Notes under the pieces: generated by a model | Database searches by the model: none | What the model saw: the letters and a program-made list of their open reading frames with translations, nothing else | Told to the model about the DNA's origin: nothing | Made by a program: the position numbers and the translations under genes | Assembly (NCBI RefSeq): GCF_018130695.1 | Contig: NZ_JAFCJX010000043.1 | Coordinates: forward strand, 1-59,759 | DNA from: Bradyrhizobium jicamae | GTDB lineage: Bacteria; Pseudomonadota; Alphaproteobacteria; Rhizobiales; Xanthobacteraceae | Direction of reading: 5' to 3' | Length of the DNA stretch: 59,759 nucleotides | Shown: piece after piece, positions 31,890-40,620 of the stretch | How the letters are laid out: each line of letters opens with the position of its first letter | Numbering within the stretch: position 1 is the first letter of the stretch

Positions 31890-32663
31890 TCAGTGTCCTG
31901 TCTTGAACGGCGCGACCGCGATCCCCGCGGCCTTCAGCGCGTCACGCACCGCGCGCGCGATCTCGACTGCGCCCGACGTGTCGCCGTGAATGCAGACGGT
32001 GTCGGTCTGCATCTTGATGACCTTGCCGGTCACCGACACCACCGCGCCGTCCTCCACCATGCGCACCACGCGGTCCGCGATCTGCCTGGGATCGTGCAGC
32101 ACGGCGCCCGGCTTCTTGCGCGAGACCAGATTGCCGTCGTCCTCATAGGCGCGGTCGGCGAACACCTCGTGGGCCATGCGCAAATTCGCGGCCTCGCCGG
32201 CGCTCACCAGCTTCGAGTTGGCGAGCACCACGAAGATCAGATTGGGATCGACCGCCTTGATCGCATTCGCGATCGCCTTGGCCGTCATGTGGTCCTCGCA
32301 GGCGACGTTGGAGAGCGCGCCATGGGCCTTGACGTGCGTGACCTTGTGGCCGGCGGCGGTCGCGATCGCCTGCAGCGCGCCGATCTGATAGGCGACGAGG
32401 TTCTCGATCTCCGATGATTTCAATCCGGGCACGGGGCGGCGGCCGAAGCCGTGCAGGTCGCGATAACCAGGGTGTGCGCCGACGCTGACGCCGCGCGCTT
32501 TCGCAAGCTCAACCGTGTGGCGCATGATGTCGGCATCGCCGGCGTGGAAGCCGCAGGCGACGTTGACCGAGGTCGCAAGCTCGATCATCGCGGCGTCATT
32601 GCCCATTTCCCAGGGCCCAAAGCTTTCACCGAGATCGCAATTGAGGTCGACGGTTTTGGTCAT
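31890..32663 (-). CDS. pxpA: 5-oxoprolinase subunit A (LamB/YcsF family)
   Basis: 257 residues. Starts MTKTVDLNCDLGESFGPWEM with family blocks SVNVACGFHAGDADIMRHTV, VGAHPGYRDLHGFGRRP, THVKAHGALSNVA and CIHGDTSGAVEIARAVR. PxpA acts with PxpB-PxpC to hydrolyse 5-oxoproline (pyroglutamate) to glutamate with ATP. ATG 32663 is the family start; the longer open frame upstream translates the 53-bp repeat and the end of pxpC. It is the last gene of pxpB-pxpC-pxpA, with 85 bp between pxpC and pxpA, most of it repeat. Confidence 0.93.
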   Translation of the reverse strand: MTKTVDLNCDLGESFGPWEMGNDAAMIELATSVNVACGFHAGDADIMRHTVELAKARGVSVGAHPGYRDLHGFGRRPVPGLKSSEIENLVAYQIGALQAIATAAGHKVTHVKAHGALSNVACEDHMTAKAIANAIKAVDPNLIFVVLANSKLVSAGEAANLRMAHEVFADRAYEDDGNLVSRKKPGAVLHDPRQIADRVVRMVEDGAVVSVTGKVIKMQTDTVCIHGDTSGAVEIARAVRDALKAAGIAVAPFKTGH

Positions 32664-32697
32664 GACGATCGTCCCGTGTTGGTGTTTGGCTTTCTTG

Positions 32698-32750
32698 TTT
32701 GACGCGTTTTCTTCACGCGAACCGGTGCCCACTTCGCTTGAAAACGCTTT
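32698..32750. repeat. 53-bp dispersed repeat, copy 2 (between pxpC and pxpA)
   Basis: Matches 10211-10263 at 51 of 53 positions by eye, same orientation on the plus strand. Its last two bases are part of the pxpC stop codon (TAA at 32749-32751 on the minus strand). Ends GCGTTTTC/GAAAACGC are inverted to each other. Confidence 0.9.
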
Positions 32751-33789
32751 AGCCGGTGGGTTCGGCAACTTGCCATGTCGCGGCATCGACGGCGTTGACG
32801 GCGTGGCCGGCAACATTGGCATCCCGCAGCGCGTCGACATTGAGGCCGAATTCCTCGATGCCGCGCAGGCGCTCGGGCAGGGAGCGCAGCAGCTCGGCGA
32901 ATTTCTTCACTTCAGTCTGTGCCTCCGCCATGCTGACCGCCTTGAAGCGGAACGGGCGGCCCGCGGAGATCTGCGCGAAGCGGCCGAAATCGGCCGAGAT
33001 CACGGTCGCGATCTTCGGATAGCCGCCGCTGGTGCCGCGGTCCGGCATCAGCACGATCGGCTGGCCGTTGCCGGGCACCTGGATGCTGCCGGTGACGGTG
33101 CCATCGGACACGATGTTGTGGCCGTGCAGATGCGTGATCGTGGGGCCTTCGAGCCGATAGCCCATGCGGTCGCTGGTCGCGGAGATCTTCCACTCGCTCT
33201 CGACAAAGAGCTTTTTGTTTTCCTCGGCGAATTCGTCGTCCTGCGGACCGAACACGACGCGGATCGGCGCGTCCGCCAGCTCGGGCAATTCGATCCGGCG
33301 TTCAGCCGCGCTGCTGATCGGCCTGGTCTTCAACTCGTCGCCGCTCTGCAGCGGGCGCGGATAAGGGCTGCCGAGGCCGGCACGGGCGTTGACGGCGAGG
33401 CTGCCGAACATCGGCTCGCCTTCGATGCCACCTTCGATCGCGATGTAGCTGAAGGAGCCGCCACGGGCGAAGCCGAGATTGAGCGTCTCGCCGTCGGCGA
33501 GCATGACTGAGGCGTCGAAGGCGACCGCGCGGCCGGCGACATCGGCATTGCGCGGGGCGCCGGCGAGGCCGAGGCGGACCGCACCTTCGCGCGCGGTCAG
33601 CGTCGCGCCGAACGGGCCGATCTCGATGGCTGCCGCGAACAGCGCATTGCCGACCAGCGTGTTGGCGGCGGCCAGCGCGAGACGGTCCATCGCGCCGCTC
33701 GGCACCAGGCCGTAGCGCTGCGATCCCGGACGTCCGCCGTCCTGCACCGAGCTTGCCGGCCCGATCGAGGTGATGACGAGCTTGCTCAT
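32749..33789 (-). CDS. pxpC: 5-oxoprolinase subunit C (biotin-dependent carboxyltransferase-like)
   Basis: 346 residues. MSKLVITSIGPASSVQDGGR and PGSQRYGLVPSGAMDRLALA are the AHS2/KipA-family start; TSDRMGYRLEGP, then VSDGTVTGSIQVPGNGQPIV and LMPDRGTSGGYPKIATV are its core. It works as a complex with PxpB. ATG 33789 overlaps the pxpB stop by four bases (ATGA). The stop codon abuts a dispersed repeat. Confidence 0.93.
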   Translation of the reverse strand: MSKLVITSIGPASSVQDGGRPGSQRYGLVPSGAMDRLALAAANTLVGNALFAAAIEIGPFGATLTAREGAVRLGLAGAPRNADVAGRAVAFDASVMLADGETLNLGFARGGSFSYIAIEGGIEGEPMFGSLAVNARAGLGSPYPRPLQSGDELKTRPISSAAERRIELPELADAPIRVVFGPQDDEFAEENKKLFVESEWKISATSDRMGYRLEGPTITHLHGHNIVSDGTVTGSIQVPGNGQPIVLMPDRGTSGGYPKIATVISADFGRFAQISAGRPFRFKAVSMAEAQTEVKKFAELLRSLPERLRGIEEFGLNVDALRDANVAGHAVNAVDAATWQVAEPTG

Positions 33790-34517
33790 GGTGCGATCAA
33801 TTCCGCGACGAACTCGCCGGCTTCGGCGGCGCGAGTCTGTTCGGCAAAGGTCTTGTCGTCGACCGCGGCAAAGGTGATGGCGTCGCCGGGCTCCAGCAGG
33901 AAGATCGGATCGCGATGCAGCTGATAGGTGCGCACGGCCGTGCAGCCGAGCAGGTGCCAGCCGGAGGGGCCGGCGAGGCACTGCACGCCGGTCTGCACGC
34001 CGCCGATCGCGATGGTGCCGGCGGGCGTCAGCAGCCGCGGATCCTTTCGCCTCGACATCTGAAGGGATTTGTCGAGCCCGCTGAGATAGGACCAGCCGGG
34101 CGTGAAGCCGATCATGGCGACGCGGTAGTCGCCGGCGGTGTGGCGCTTCACGATGTCATCGGGCGTGGTGTTGAGCGCTTTGGCGACGTCCTCGAGGTCG
34201 ATGCCGTTCTCGCCGCCGTAGGCGACAGGAATGCGCCAGCGCCGCGTTTGGGCGGCGGTCGGCAGCGCCTTGGTAGCGCGCTCCAACAGCTGCTCACCGA
34301 GCGCGTCAAAGCCGATCTGGACGGGATCGTAATGCACCAGCAGCGAGCGATAGGTCGGCACCGTCTCGGTGATGCCCGCGATCGGCTCGGATGCAATGAC
34401 GCGGTCGAGCGCCAGCACGCGCCGGTTGGCGGCATCGTCGATGTTGCGGCTGAACTCCACCGTGATGGCGCTGTCGCCACTCGGCAGAAGGCGGGGAGGG
34501 CTTAGGGTGTCGGCCAT
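33786..34517 (-). CDS. pxpB: 5-oxoprolinase subunit B (KipI/AHS1 family)
   Basis: 243 residues. AHS1 fold: RLLPSGDSAITVEFSRNIDD, the central RWRIPVAYGGENGIDLEDVA, and MIGFTPGWSYLSGLDKSLQM followed by TPAGTIAIGGVQTGVQCLAG, all diagnostic. First gene of the pxpBCA operon. The 211-bp AT-richer interval to the divergent RraA-like gene at 34729 should carry both promoters. Confidence 0.93.
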   Translation of the reverse strand: MADTLSPPRLLPSGDSAITVEFSRNIDDAANRRVLALDRVIASEPIAGITETVPTYRSLLVHYDPVQIGFDALGEQLLERATKALPTAAQTRRWRIPVAYGGENGIDLEDVAKALNTTPDDIVKRHTAGDYRVAMIGFTPGWSYLSGLDKSLQMSRRKDPRLLTPAGTIAIGGVQTGVQCLAGPSGWHLLGCTAVRTYQLHRDPIFLLEPGDAITFAAVDDKTFAEQTRAAEAGEFVAELIAP

Positions 34518-34728
34518 GGGCTCAAAAGACTCTTCGTCGTCAAGCTAGCGTGTTTCGAGGTGGAACGGAATTCACCTCGTGCAAAATATTGTAGCAACTT
34601 CAATAAATTAATCCGCATGCATCCGATAAGATATGATGATCGCAGCAATGCGTTTGCGCCCTTGACGCGACTGGCTGGCCCCGCAAGATGCGCTCCTCTC
34701 TTTCCTCCCACCGGAGCCGATCTGTCCG

Positions 34729-35427
34729 ATGTCCCTGTCTGCCGAAGCGATTGCGACGCTGTCGCACGTGACCACCGCCACCATCACCACGGTCCTGCTC
34801 AAGAAGGGTCTGCGTAACGTCTGGATGCGCGGCACCAAGCCGCTGAAGCCCGGGCAGAAGCGGCTGGTCGGACCTGCCTTCACGCTGCGCTTCGTGCCGG
34901 CGCGCGAGGACCTGGCGACGCCGGAATCCTGGTCGTCGCCGATTTCGACCCGCACCGCGATCGAGGCGATGCCGGAGGGCTGCATCGCCGTGGTCGATGC
35001 GATGGGCATCACCGACGCCGGCATCTTCGGTGACATCCTCTGCGCCCGCATGGTCAAGCGCGGCGTCTCGGCGCTGATCACCGACGGTGTGGTGCGTGAC
35101 ATCGAGGGCGTGCTCGGCACGGGTCTTCCGGTGTGGTGCGACGGCTATGCCGCGCCGCCGTCGGTCGCGGGTCTCACCTTCGTCGGCTGGGGCGAGCCGA
35201 TCGGCTGCGGTGGCGTGGCGGTGTTCCCGAACGACATCGTGGTCGCCGACCAGGACGGCGCGGTGCTGATCCCGCAGGCGTTCCTCGAGCACGTGCTCGC
35301 CGAAGGTCCCGAGCAGGAACGGATGGAAGCCTGGATCGTCAATGAGGTGAACAACGGCGCGCAACTGCCCGGCCTCTATCCGATGAACGCCGAGACCAAG
35401 GCGCGCTACGCGGCAAGCAAGAAGTAA
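34729..35427 (+). CDS. RraA-like protein (HMG/oxaloacetate aldolase family)
   Basis: 232 residues. Family core GDILCARMVKRGVSALITDG, then VVRDIEGV holds the conserved G-D, Arg and Asp of class II 4-hydroxy-4-methyl-2-oxoglutarate aldolases, which also include RraA, the RNase E inhibitor. FPNDIVVADQDGAVLIPQAF is the second conserved block. Next to a cupin protein and divergent from pxpBCA, a metabolic aldolase or decarboxylase is more likely than RNase control. Start ATG 34729. The cupin gene follows 24 bp later. Confidence 0.85.
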   Translation: MSLSAEAIATLSHVTTATITTVLLKKGLRNVWMRGTKPLKPGQKRLVGPAFTLRFVPAREDLATPESWSSPISTRTAIEAMPEGCIAVVDAMGITDAGIFGDILCARMVKRGVSALITDGVVRDIEGVLGTGLPVWCDGYAAPPSVAGLTFVGWGEPIGCGGVAVFPNDIVVADQDGAVLIPQAFLEHVLAEGPEQERMEAWIVNEVNNGAQLPGLYPMNAETKARYAASKK

Positions 35428-35451
35428 CATCAAGACAAGCGAGGTAAGCCC

Positions 35452-35856
35452 ATGGATATCCACGTCTCGGGCTCGCGGCCGACCCGCCGCGCGCCGAAGG
35501 AGAACTTTACCGGCACGGTGCTGCAGGACCCCATCAACATGGCGCCCGCACCGGCGCGGCTGAACGCCTCGCGCGTGTCGTTCGAGCCCGGCGCGCGCAC
35601 CGCCTGGCACACCCATCCGCTCGGGCAGACGCTGTACGTGATCTCAGGCATCGGCCGCGTGCAGGCCAAGGGCGGACCGATCAGGGAAATCCGCCCCGGC
35701 GACGTCGTCTGGATCCCGCCGAACGAGAAGCACTGGCACGGCGCCTCGCCGAACAACAGCATGACCCACATCGCCATGCAGGAAGCGCTCGACGGCGTCT
35801 ATTCGACCTGGATGGAGCACGTCACCGACGAGGAATACAACGCCAAGCTCGGGTGA
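35452..35856 (+). CDS. Small cupin-domain protein
   Basis: 134 residues, single cupin. Motif 1 is FEPGARTAWHTHPLGQTLYV with metal ligands His-x-His and a Gln/Glu position (GQT), and motif 2 is GDVVWIPPNEKHWHGASPNN with the last His. This fits (R)-mandelonitrile lyase-like or carboxymuconolactone-type small cupins. GAGG lies about ten bases before the ATG. It is co-transcribed with the RraA-like gene and ends at a terminator 26 bp downstream. Confidence 0.88.
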   Translation: MDIHVSGSRPTRRAPKENFTGTVLQDPINMAPAPARLNASRVSFEPGARTAWHTHPLGQTLYVISGIGRVQAKGGPIREIRPGDVVWIPPNEKHWHGASPNNSMTHIAMQEALDGVYSTWMEHVTDEEYNAKLG

Positions 35857-35882
35857 GGTGCGCTGCATCGGATCGCGAAAAC

Positions 35883-35911
35883 GAAAAGCCCCGCGAGAGC
35901 GGGGCTTTTTG
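35883..35911 (+). terminator. Rho-independent terminator after the cupin gene
   Basis: AAAAGCCCCGC-GAGA-GCGGGGCTTTTT: perfect stem, tetraloop, T run. Also usable by the convergent DUF2147 gene. Confidence 0.92.
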
Positions 35912-35930
35912 ATTCCGGACGTTGCTGCGA

Positions 35931-36845
35931 TCAATTCACCCGCGTCCAGGTCTGGCCGCCGCAGAACATGCCGCCGAAGGCGCAGCCCTGCACGCGCAGC
36001 GTATCAGTGTTCTTCAGCGCGATCGTCGAGTCATAGGTGCTGCCGCTGTTCGGATCGAAGATCCGGCCGCTCCATTTGTCCTTGTTGTCCTTGCCGGGCT
36101 TCATGTTGATCAGGATCTGCTCGCCATTCGCGTTCGATTTCTTGTCGACCGCGTAGCCGCAGAGATTGGTGCCGCATTGCTCGATGCGGACCTTGCCTTC
36201 CTTCTGTTCGGTCAGCCAGACGCCAACCGGCGAATTGGCGGCGACTGCCGCCTTTGGCGCCGGCGGCGGTGACGGCGGAGCGACGGCAACGGTCGCTGCA
36301 GGCGCAGGCCTCGCGATAGGCGCAGCCTCCTGCGGCGCAGGGGACGCCTGCGGAGCGGGAGGCGGTGGTGCAACTGCCGTGTCTGACGGTGCGACCGCGG
36401 CGGTCGTCGTTGCAGGATCAGGCGTCGCCGACGCTGCTGCGGGGGGCGGTGGCGGAGCCGGCGGAGGCGGTGCGGTGGGAATTGCGGCCTGCTCGGCGGG
36501 GGCCGGTGCAGCAGGAGGCGTCGTGGCTGCGGTTGGCGCAGGCGCAACGGCAGGCGCAGTGGCCGTTGTCGGGGCGGGCGCTGTTGGTGCGGCGGGTGCG
36601 GCCTGCGGATCGCTCTTGCTGTCGCTCTTGGCTTGCTGCGGGGTCTGCTTGCGCTTCGGCTCGGACTCGTCGGTCTTGGCGCGCTTGGCCTTGCGGCCGG
36701 TATTATCGTAGACGCCGGGGATCTGGACGGTGCCGCGGTCGGGATCGACGCGGATGGTGCGGCCGCCATATTCGAAGGTGTACTGGGCCTGCGCAGCGGC
36801 CGTGGTCGCCAGCAAAAGCGTGGCGATCGCCAGGAGCTTCTTCAT
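35931..36845 (-). CDS. Secreted DUF2147 protein with long Pro/Ala-rich linker
   Basis: 304 residues. Signal peptide MKKLLAIATLLLATTAAAQA; a short N-terminal beta segment (YTFEYGGRTIRVDPDRGTVQ); a basic stretch; then about 130 residues of Ala/Pro/Thr low complexity (about 75-205). The C-terminal DUF2147 domain begins SPVGVWLTEQKEGKVRIEQC and continues NLCGYAVDKK, DKWSGRIFDPNSGSTYDSTI and LRVQGCAFGGMFCGGQTWTR. Four Cys in the domain could pair. DUF2147 is a periplasmic beta-barrel-like domain, thought to bind lipid-like ligands; the function is unsettled. The linker could span the cell wall or periplasm. Confidence 0.88.
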   Translation of the reverse strand: MKKLLAIATLLLATTAAAQAQYTFEYGGRTIRVDPDRGTVQIPGVYDNTGRKAKRAKTDESEPKRKQTPQQAKSDSKSDPQAAPAAPTAPAPTTATAPAVAPAPTAATTPPAAPAPAEQAAIPTAPPPPAPPPPPAAASATPDPATTTAAVAPSDTAVAPPPPAPQASPAPQEAAPIARPAPAATVAVAPPSPPPAPKAAVAANSPVGVWLTEQKEGKVRIEQCGTNLCGYAVDKKSNANGEQILINMKPGKDNKDKWSGRIFDPNSGSTYDSTIALKNTDTLRVQGCAFGGMFCGGQTWTRVN

Positions 36846-37031
36846 CTCGACCTCCAGTGCAGGGAATCCGCCCCAAGTTACCCAATCGGCGCGTCACACG
36901 GCGTGACCTGGGTCACTTTCAAAACATGAGTCGTATGCCCTGCAGCTTTGGTTCAATGGCTGAAATGCCCTCCAGTTTCGTGCGCCCACGCGGTCAATTT
37001 GAGGCCGAGATACGCCGCAATTTGCCGCAGC

Positions 37032-37808
37032 TCATTCGAACCATGTGGCGTAGATCTTCTTGAGCGTGCCGTCTTCGGTCGCGATGTGCAGCCACTGATC
37101 GACGAACGCCTTCAGCGCGACGTCGCGCTGCAGCCAATAGGCCTTCTCGGAGAAATCGAACGGTTTGTCGGGATGCACCGCACAGAGCACGCCGGGATGC
37201 AGCTTCTGCTGGTAGCGCGTCTCGGACGCGTCGGTCATCATCAGATCGGCATCGCCCTTGGCGATCTCCTCGAAGATCTTGGTGTTGTCGTTGAAGACGC
37301 GGATGTCGGCGGCCTTCACATTGGCGCGCGCGAAGCGCTCGTTGGTGCCGCCGGGATTGACGATGACGCGGGTGCCGGCCTTGTCGATGTCGGCGATGGT
37401 CTCGTACTTGCCCTTGTCGCTGCAGCGCGCGATCGGCGTCTTGCCCTCGCGCATGATCGGCGTCGTGAACAGGCCCTTCTTCTGGCGGTCGAGCGTGATC
37501 GAGACACCGCCCATCGCGATGTCGAAATTGTCGGCCTCGAAATCCTTCATCAGCTGCGGCCAGGCCGTGTGCACGAACTCGACCTTGACGCCGATCGCCT
37601 TGCCGAGCGCTTCGGCCATGTCGACATCGAAGCCGCGGAACGTCTTGGTCTCCTTGTCGAGATAGGTGAACGGCATGTAGTCGCCGGTCATGCCGACGCG
37701 CAACGTGCCGCGCTTGACGATGTCGTCGAGGCGGGACGGCGCGGGCGCCTGCGCATGCGCGGAGGAGACGAGGAACGCCAAGGCGAGGCCGGCCAAAACA
37801 CGAAACAT
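37032..37808 (-). CDS. PheC-like periplasmic cyclohexadienyl dehydratase / amino-acid binding protein
   Basis: 258 residues, SBP family 3. Signal peptide MFRVLAGLALAFLVSSAHAQ (start 37808 set by GGAGA upstream; ATG 37850 is a longer alternative). The mature sequence closely follows Pseudomonas PheC as I recall it: LRVGMTGDYMPFTYLDKETK, HTAWPQLMKDFEADNFDIAM, IVNPGGTNERFARANVKAAD, DADLMMTDASETRYQQKLHP and the LCAVHPDKPFDFSEKAYWLQ block. PheC converts prephenate or arogenate to phenylpyruvate or phenylalanine in the periplasm and evolved from binding proteins. No ABC permease is adjacent, which favours the enzyme over a transport role. Confidence 0.78.
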   Translation of the reverse strand: MFRVLAGLALAFLVSSAHAQAPAPSRLDDIVKRGTLRVGMTGDYMPFTYLDKETKTFRGFDVDMAEALGKAIGVKVEFVHTAWPQLMKDFEADNFDIAMGGVSITLDRQKKGLFTTPIMREGKTPIARCSDKGKYETIADIDKAGTRVIVNPGGTNERFARANVKAADIRVFNDNTKIFEEIAKGDADLMMTDASETRYQQKLHPGVLCAVHPDKPFDFSEKAYWLQRDVALKAFVDQWLHIATEDGTLKKIYATWFE

Positions 37809-37892
37809 CAATTTCTCCGTCAATTCCGATGACACGTCGTTGCCGAGCATTTAGACCAGATGCCGCGATTGGGCCAGCAGATCGAGTGCATG

Positions 37893-38420
37893 ATGACCAT
37901 CTCCCTCCACGAAGCCTCCGTCGGCGTCTATGTGCCGTATCTCGAGAATCTCGCCGGGCTGCTCGATCATGCGGCGGCGTATGCCGCGGCGCGCAAGATC
38001 GACCCGGCTGTGCTGCTTGGGCTCCGGCTCGCGCCGAACATGTACAATCTCCGCCAGCAGATCGGCGAGGCCAAGCGCCACGTCATCCTGAGCTGCGCGC
38101 TGCTGGCGGGCGCCGATCCCCTGACATTTCCAGCCGGCGAGCCCGACATCGCCGAGCTGAAATCGCGGATCGCAGCGACGATCGCATTTGCCGAGAGCAT
38201 GCCGCGCGCGACGATCGATGCGGCCGCGGACAAGGAGGTGGTCTTCACCTTCAAGAGCGGCGCGACGCGCGCCTTCACCGGAAAATCGCTGCTGCTGACC
38301 TTCAGCGTGCCGCAGTTCTTCTTCCACGTCGCCACGAGCTACGACATCCTGCGCCACGCCGGCGTCGATCTCGCCAAGAAGGATTTTCTGGGACCGCCGC
38401 GCGCACCCGCTGGAAACTAA
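37893..38420 (+). CDS. DUF1993 family protein
   Basis: 175 residues starting MTISLHEASVGVYVPYLENL, as DUF1993 proteins do (ATG 37890 and 37860 are alternatives). Further blocks are RLAPNMYNLRQQIGEAKRH, DIAELKSRIAATIAFAESM and FFFHVATSYDILRHAGVDL. DUF1993 is a DinB-like four-helix bundle; metal binding is possible through the late His (FFFHVA and LRHAG). Function unknown. The stop overlaps the stop of the convergent gene at 38417. Confidence 0.88.
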   Translation: MTISLHEASVGVYVPYLENLAGLLDHAAAYAAARKIDPAVLLGLRLAPNMYNLRQQIGEAKRHVILSCALLAGADPLTFPAGEPDIAELKSRIAATIAFAESMPRATIDAAADKEVVFTFKSGATRAFTGKSLLLTFSVPQFFFHVATSYDILRHAGVDLAKKDFLGPPRAPAGN

Positions 38421-39028
38421 GCCTCGCCGTCGTCCCTGCGCACGAGATCGGCAGCCGCGGCGCGGCCGATCATTTCACTCTTGAGGCGCTCGAAGCGCTG
38501 ATGGGATTCGGCGGCGCGGTCGTCGACAAACTTGATCGCGGCGTCCTTGTCCAGGGGGCCGTTGACGAGCGGAGTTCCGGTCTCGCCGATACTCTCGTCG
38601 ACGAAATACTGCCCGTTGTCCTCACGCACCGTCCATTTGAAGCGTAGCGCGGCCATCGGGCCGGGGCCGATCTTGTAATAGCCGTTCGCCTCCAAAGGAG
38701 GAGCTTCTACAGGGGGGGCTTCCTCGAGCGGGGCTTCCTCCGGCGGCGCTTCGACTGGCGGGGCTTCGAGTGGTGGGGCTTCGAGTGGTGGGGCTTCGAC
38801 CTGTGCGGCTTCAACCGGCTCCGGTTCGGCGGGCGCAGGCGCTACGACGACGGCTTCGGCCTCGACCGGATCGGACGGCAGCGGCGGCGGGACGGGGATC
38901 GGCGGCGGCACGGCGGCGGAGGGCTCGTCGAGCGGCGGCGGCTTTGGCGGCTCCGAACTGGCGCGCGGAGCGTCGAGAATGCTGGCGATCGCCGCAAGCG
39001 CATTGTCGGTCGGGTCGCTTTGATTCAC
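38417..39028 (-). CDS. Pro/Glu-repeat protein of unknown function
   Basis: 203 residues. GTG 39028 is preferred because CGGAGG lies seven bases upstream; a TTG at 39052 is weaker. Residues 1-130 are Pro/Ala/Glu low complexity, with a run of [PA]PxEAP units (LEAPPLEAPPLEAPPVEAPP and so on) about 75-115. The C-terminal 75 residues are folded-looking: YYKIGPGPMAALRFKWTVRE, then DNGQYFVDESIGETGTPLVN and a charged helix (DDRAAESHQRFERLKSEM). No signal peptide. The acidic proline-rich arm could serve as a spacer or interaction arm. It overlaps the convergent DUF1993 gene by three bases. Confidence 0.7.
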   Translation of the reverse strand: MNQSDPTDNALAAIASILDAPRASSEPPKPPPLDEPSAAVPPPIPVPPPLPSDPVEAEAVVVAPAPAEPEPVEAAQVEAPPLEAPPLEAPPVEAPPEEAPLEEAPPVEAPPLEANGYYKIGPGPMAALRFKWTVREDNGQYFVDESIGETGTPLVNGPLDKDAAIKFVDDRAAESHQRFERLKSEMIGRAAAADLVRRDDGEA

Positions 39029-39126
39029 GTGGATCGCCTCCGGACAGGACAAGATCAGCCACGGGCGGACCGGCCGCCTGCGTCATGGTGATTCCTATGT
39101 AGCTGATCTCGCAGGCTTTTGTCAGC

Positions 39127-40551
39127 CTACGCGCATACCGGCGGCGTTTTGTCCTTCCAGGGGCGCACCTGCTCGAGCTGGCCGGCCAGCCGGAACAGCA
39201 GGCCTTCCTCGCCGAGCTTGGCGGCAAACATCATGCCGAGCGGCAATCCGGCCTTGTTCCAGGCCAGCGGCACCGACATCGCGGGCTGGCCGGACATGTT
39301 GAACATCGACGTGCCCGGGATGTAGCGGCGCAGGATCGGCGCGATGTGACCGAGGTCCTCGGCCATCGTGTTGAGCTCACCGAGCCGCACCGGTGGCGCG
39401 CACAGCGTCGGCGCCAGGAAGACGTCGCAGCCCTCGAAGAACGCCGCCAGCCCGCGCGAAATCTGGAACGCCGCCAACTGCGCGGCGACGTAGTCGGCAG
39501 GCGCGAGCTTGTGCGAATTACGCGCGCTGGCCAGCGTCAGCAGTTCGAGATCATCTGACGTCATGGTGCGGCCGAAGCGCTGCTCGAGCTGCCGCACCAC
39601 CAGCGCGGTGTTGCCGCCGACGATCGTGGTCATCACCGCGGCCGCATCATGCGCCATGACAGGCGCGCGTTCCTCGACGTGATGGCCGAGGCCGGCAAGC
39701 AGGTTCGCGATCTCGCGGACGGCCGCGGCGATCTCGGGATCTACAGCCTCGCCATAGGGCGACTTGTCGGTGAAGTGGATGCGGAGCTGGCCGGGATCGC
39801 GGCCGACCTCCTGCGAGAACGGCCGCACCGGCGCTGGCGCGACGTAGGGGCTCGACGGCTCCGGCCCGTGGACCGCGTCCATCATCACGGCGCTGTCGCG
39901 GACGCTGATGCTCAGGACATGGCCGATCGAAAAGCCGCCCCAGCCTTCGCCGCGGTTGGGGCCGATCGGATTGCGCGCCCGTGTCGGCTTCATGCCGAAC
40001 ACGCCCGAGGCCGAGGCCGGGATGCGGATCGATCCGCCGCCGTCGCTGGCATGCGCGACCGGGATGATGCGGGCGGCCACCGCCGCGCCAGCGCCGCCGG
40101 ATGAGCCGCCGCAGGAATGATCGAGATTCCAGGGATTGCGGGTGGCGCCGAACAGCCGCGTCTCCGTGGTCGGCATCAGCCCGAATTCCGGGCTCGAGCT
40201 CTTGCCGAAGATGGTGAGGCCGGCGTCAAGGAAACGCTGTGCCAGCGTGCCGTTGTGATCGGCGACGAAATCCTTCAGCACCGTCGCGCCCGATGTCGTG
40301 CGGGTACCTTCGAGGGGTTCAAGATCCTTCATCAGGAATGGCACGCCGGTGAAGGGTCCGTCGGGCAGGCCTTTTGCCAGTTGGCGCTCGGCGTAATCGT
40401 AGTGCTTCACGACGACCGCGTTGATTTGCGGATCGACCTTCGCCGTCCGCGCGATGGCTTCGTTCAGAAGCTCCTTCGGCGTCACCTCTTTCTTGCGCAC
40501 GAGCTCGGCGAGGCCGACCGCGTCGCAGTTGCCGAATTCCTTGAAGGCCAT
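39127..40551 (-). CDS. Amidase (amidase-signature family)
   Basis: 474 residues. The Ser-cisSer-Lys triad is visible: Lys in GVPFLMKDLEPLEGT, cis-Ser in CGGSSGGAGAAVAA, and nucleophile Ser in SDGGGSIRIPASASGVFG. Length and the FTGVPFLMKD start are like NylA-type or general amidases, not GatA: no gatB/gatC is near. It would hydrolyse an aliphatic or cyclic amide in the cytoplasm. It is the last gene of an operon with a sugar-type ABC importer and a hydroxyacid dehydrogenase, so the imported compound may carry an amide bond. Confidence 0.88.
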   Translation of the reverse strand: MAFKEFGNCDAVGLAELVRKKEVTPKELLNEAIARTAKVDPQINAVVVKHYDYAERQLAKGLPDGPFTGVPFLMKDLEPLEGTRTTSGATVLKDFVADHNGTLAQRFLDAGLTIFGKSSSPEFGLMPTTETRLFGATRNPWNLDHSCGGSSGGAGAAVAARIIPVAHASDGGGSIRIPASASGVFGMKPTRARNPIGPNRGEGWGGFSIGHVLSISVRDSAVMMDAVHGPEPSSPYVAPAPVRPFSQEVGRDPGQLRIHFTDKSPYGEAVDPEIAAAVREIANLLAGLGHHVEERAPVMAHDAAAVMTTIVGGNTALVVRQLEQRFGRTMTSDDLELLTLASARNSHKLAPADYVAAQLAAFQISRGLAAFFEGCDVFLAPTLCAPPVRLGELNTMAEDLGHIAPILRRYIPGTSMFNMSGQPAMSVPLAWNKAGLPLGMMFAAKLGEEGLLFRLAGQLEQVRPWKDKTPPVCA

Positions 40552-40620
40552 GTGGAGACTCCCTGCACCGGCCGATCGGGTGATCGGCCGCGGTGCGTCG
40601 AGACGAAAGAGTTGATGAGA

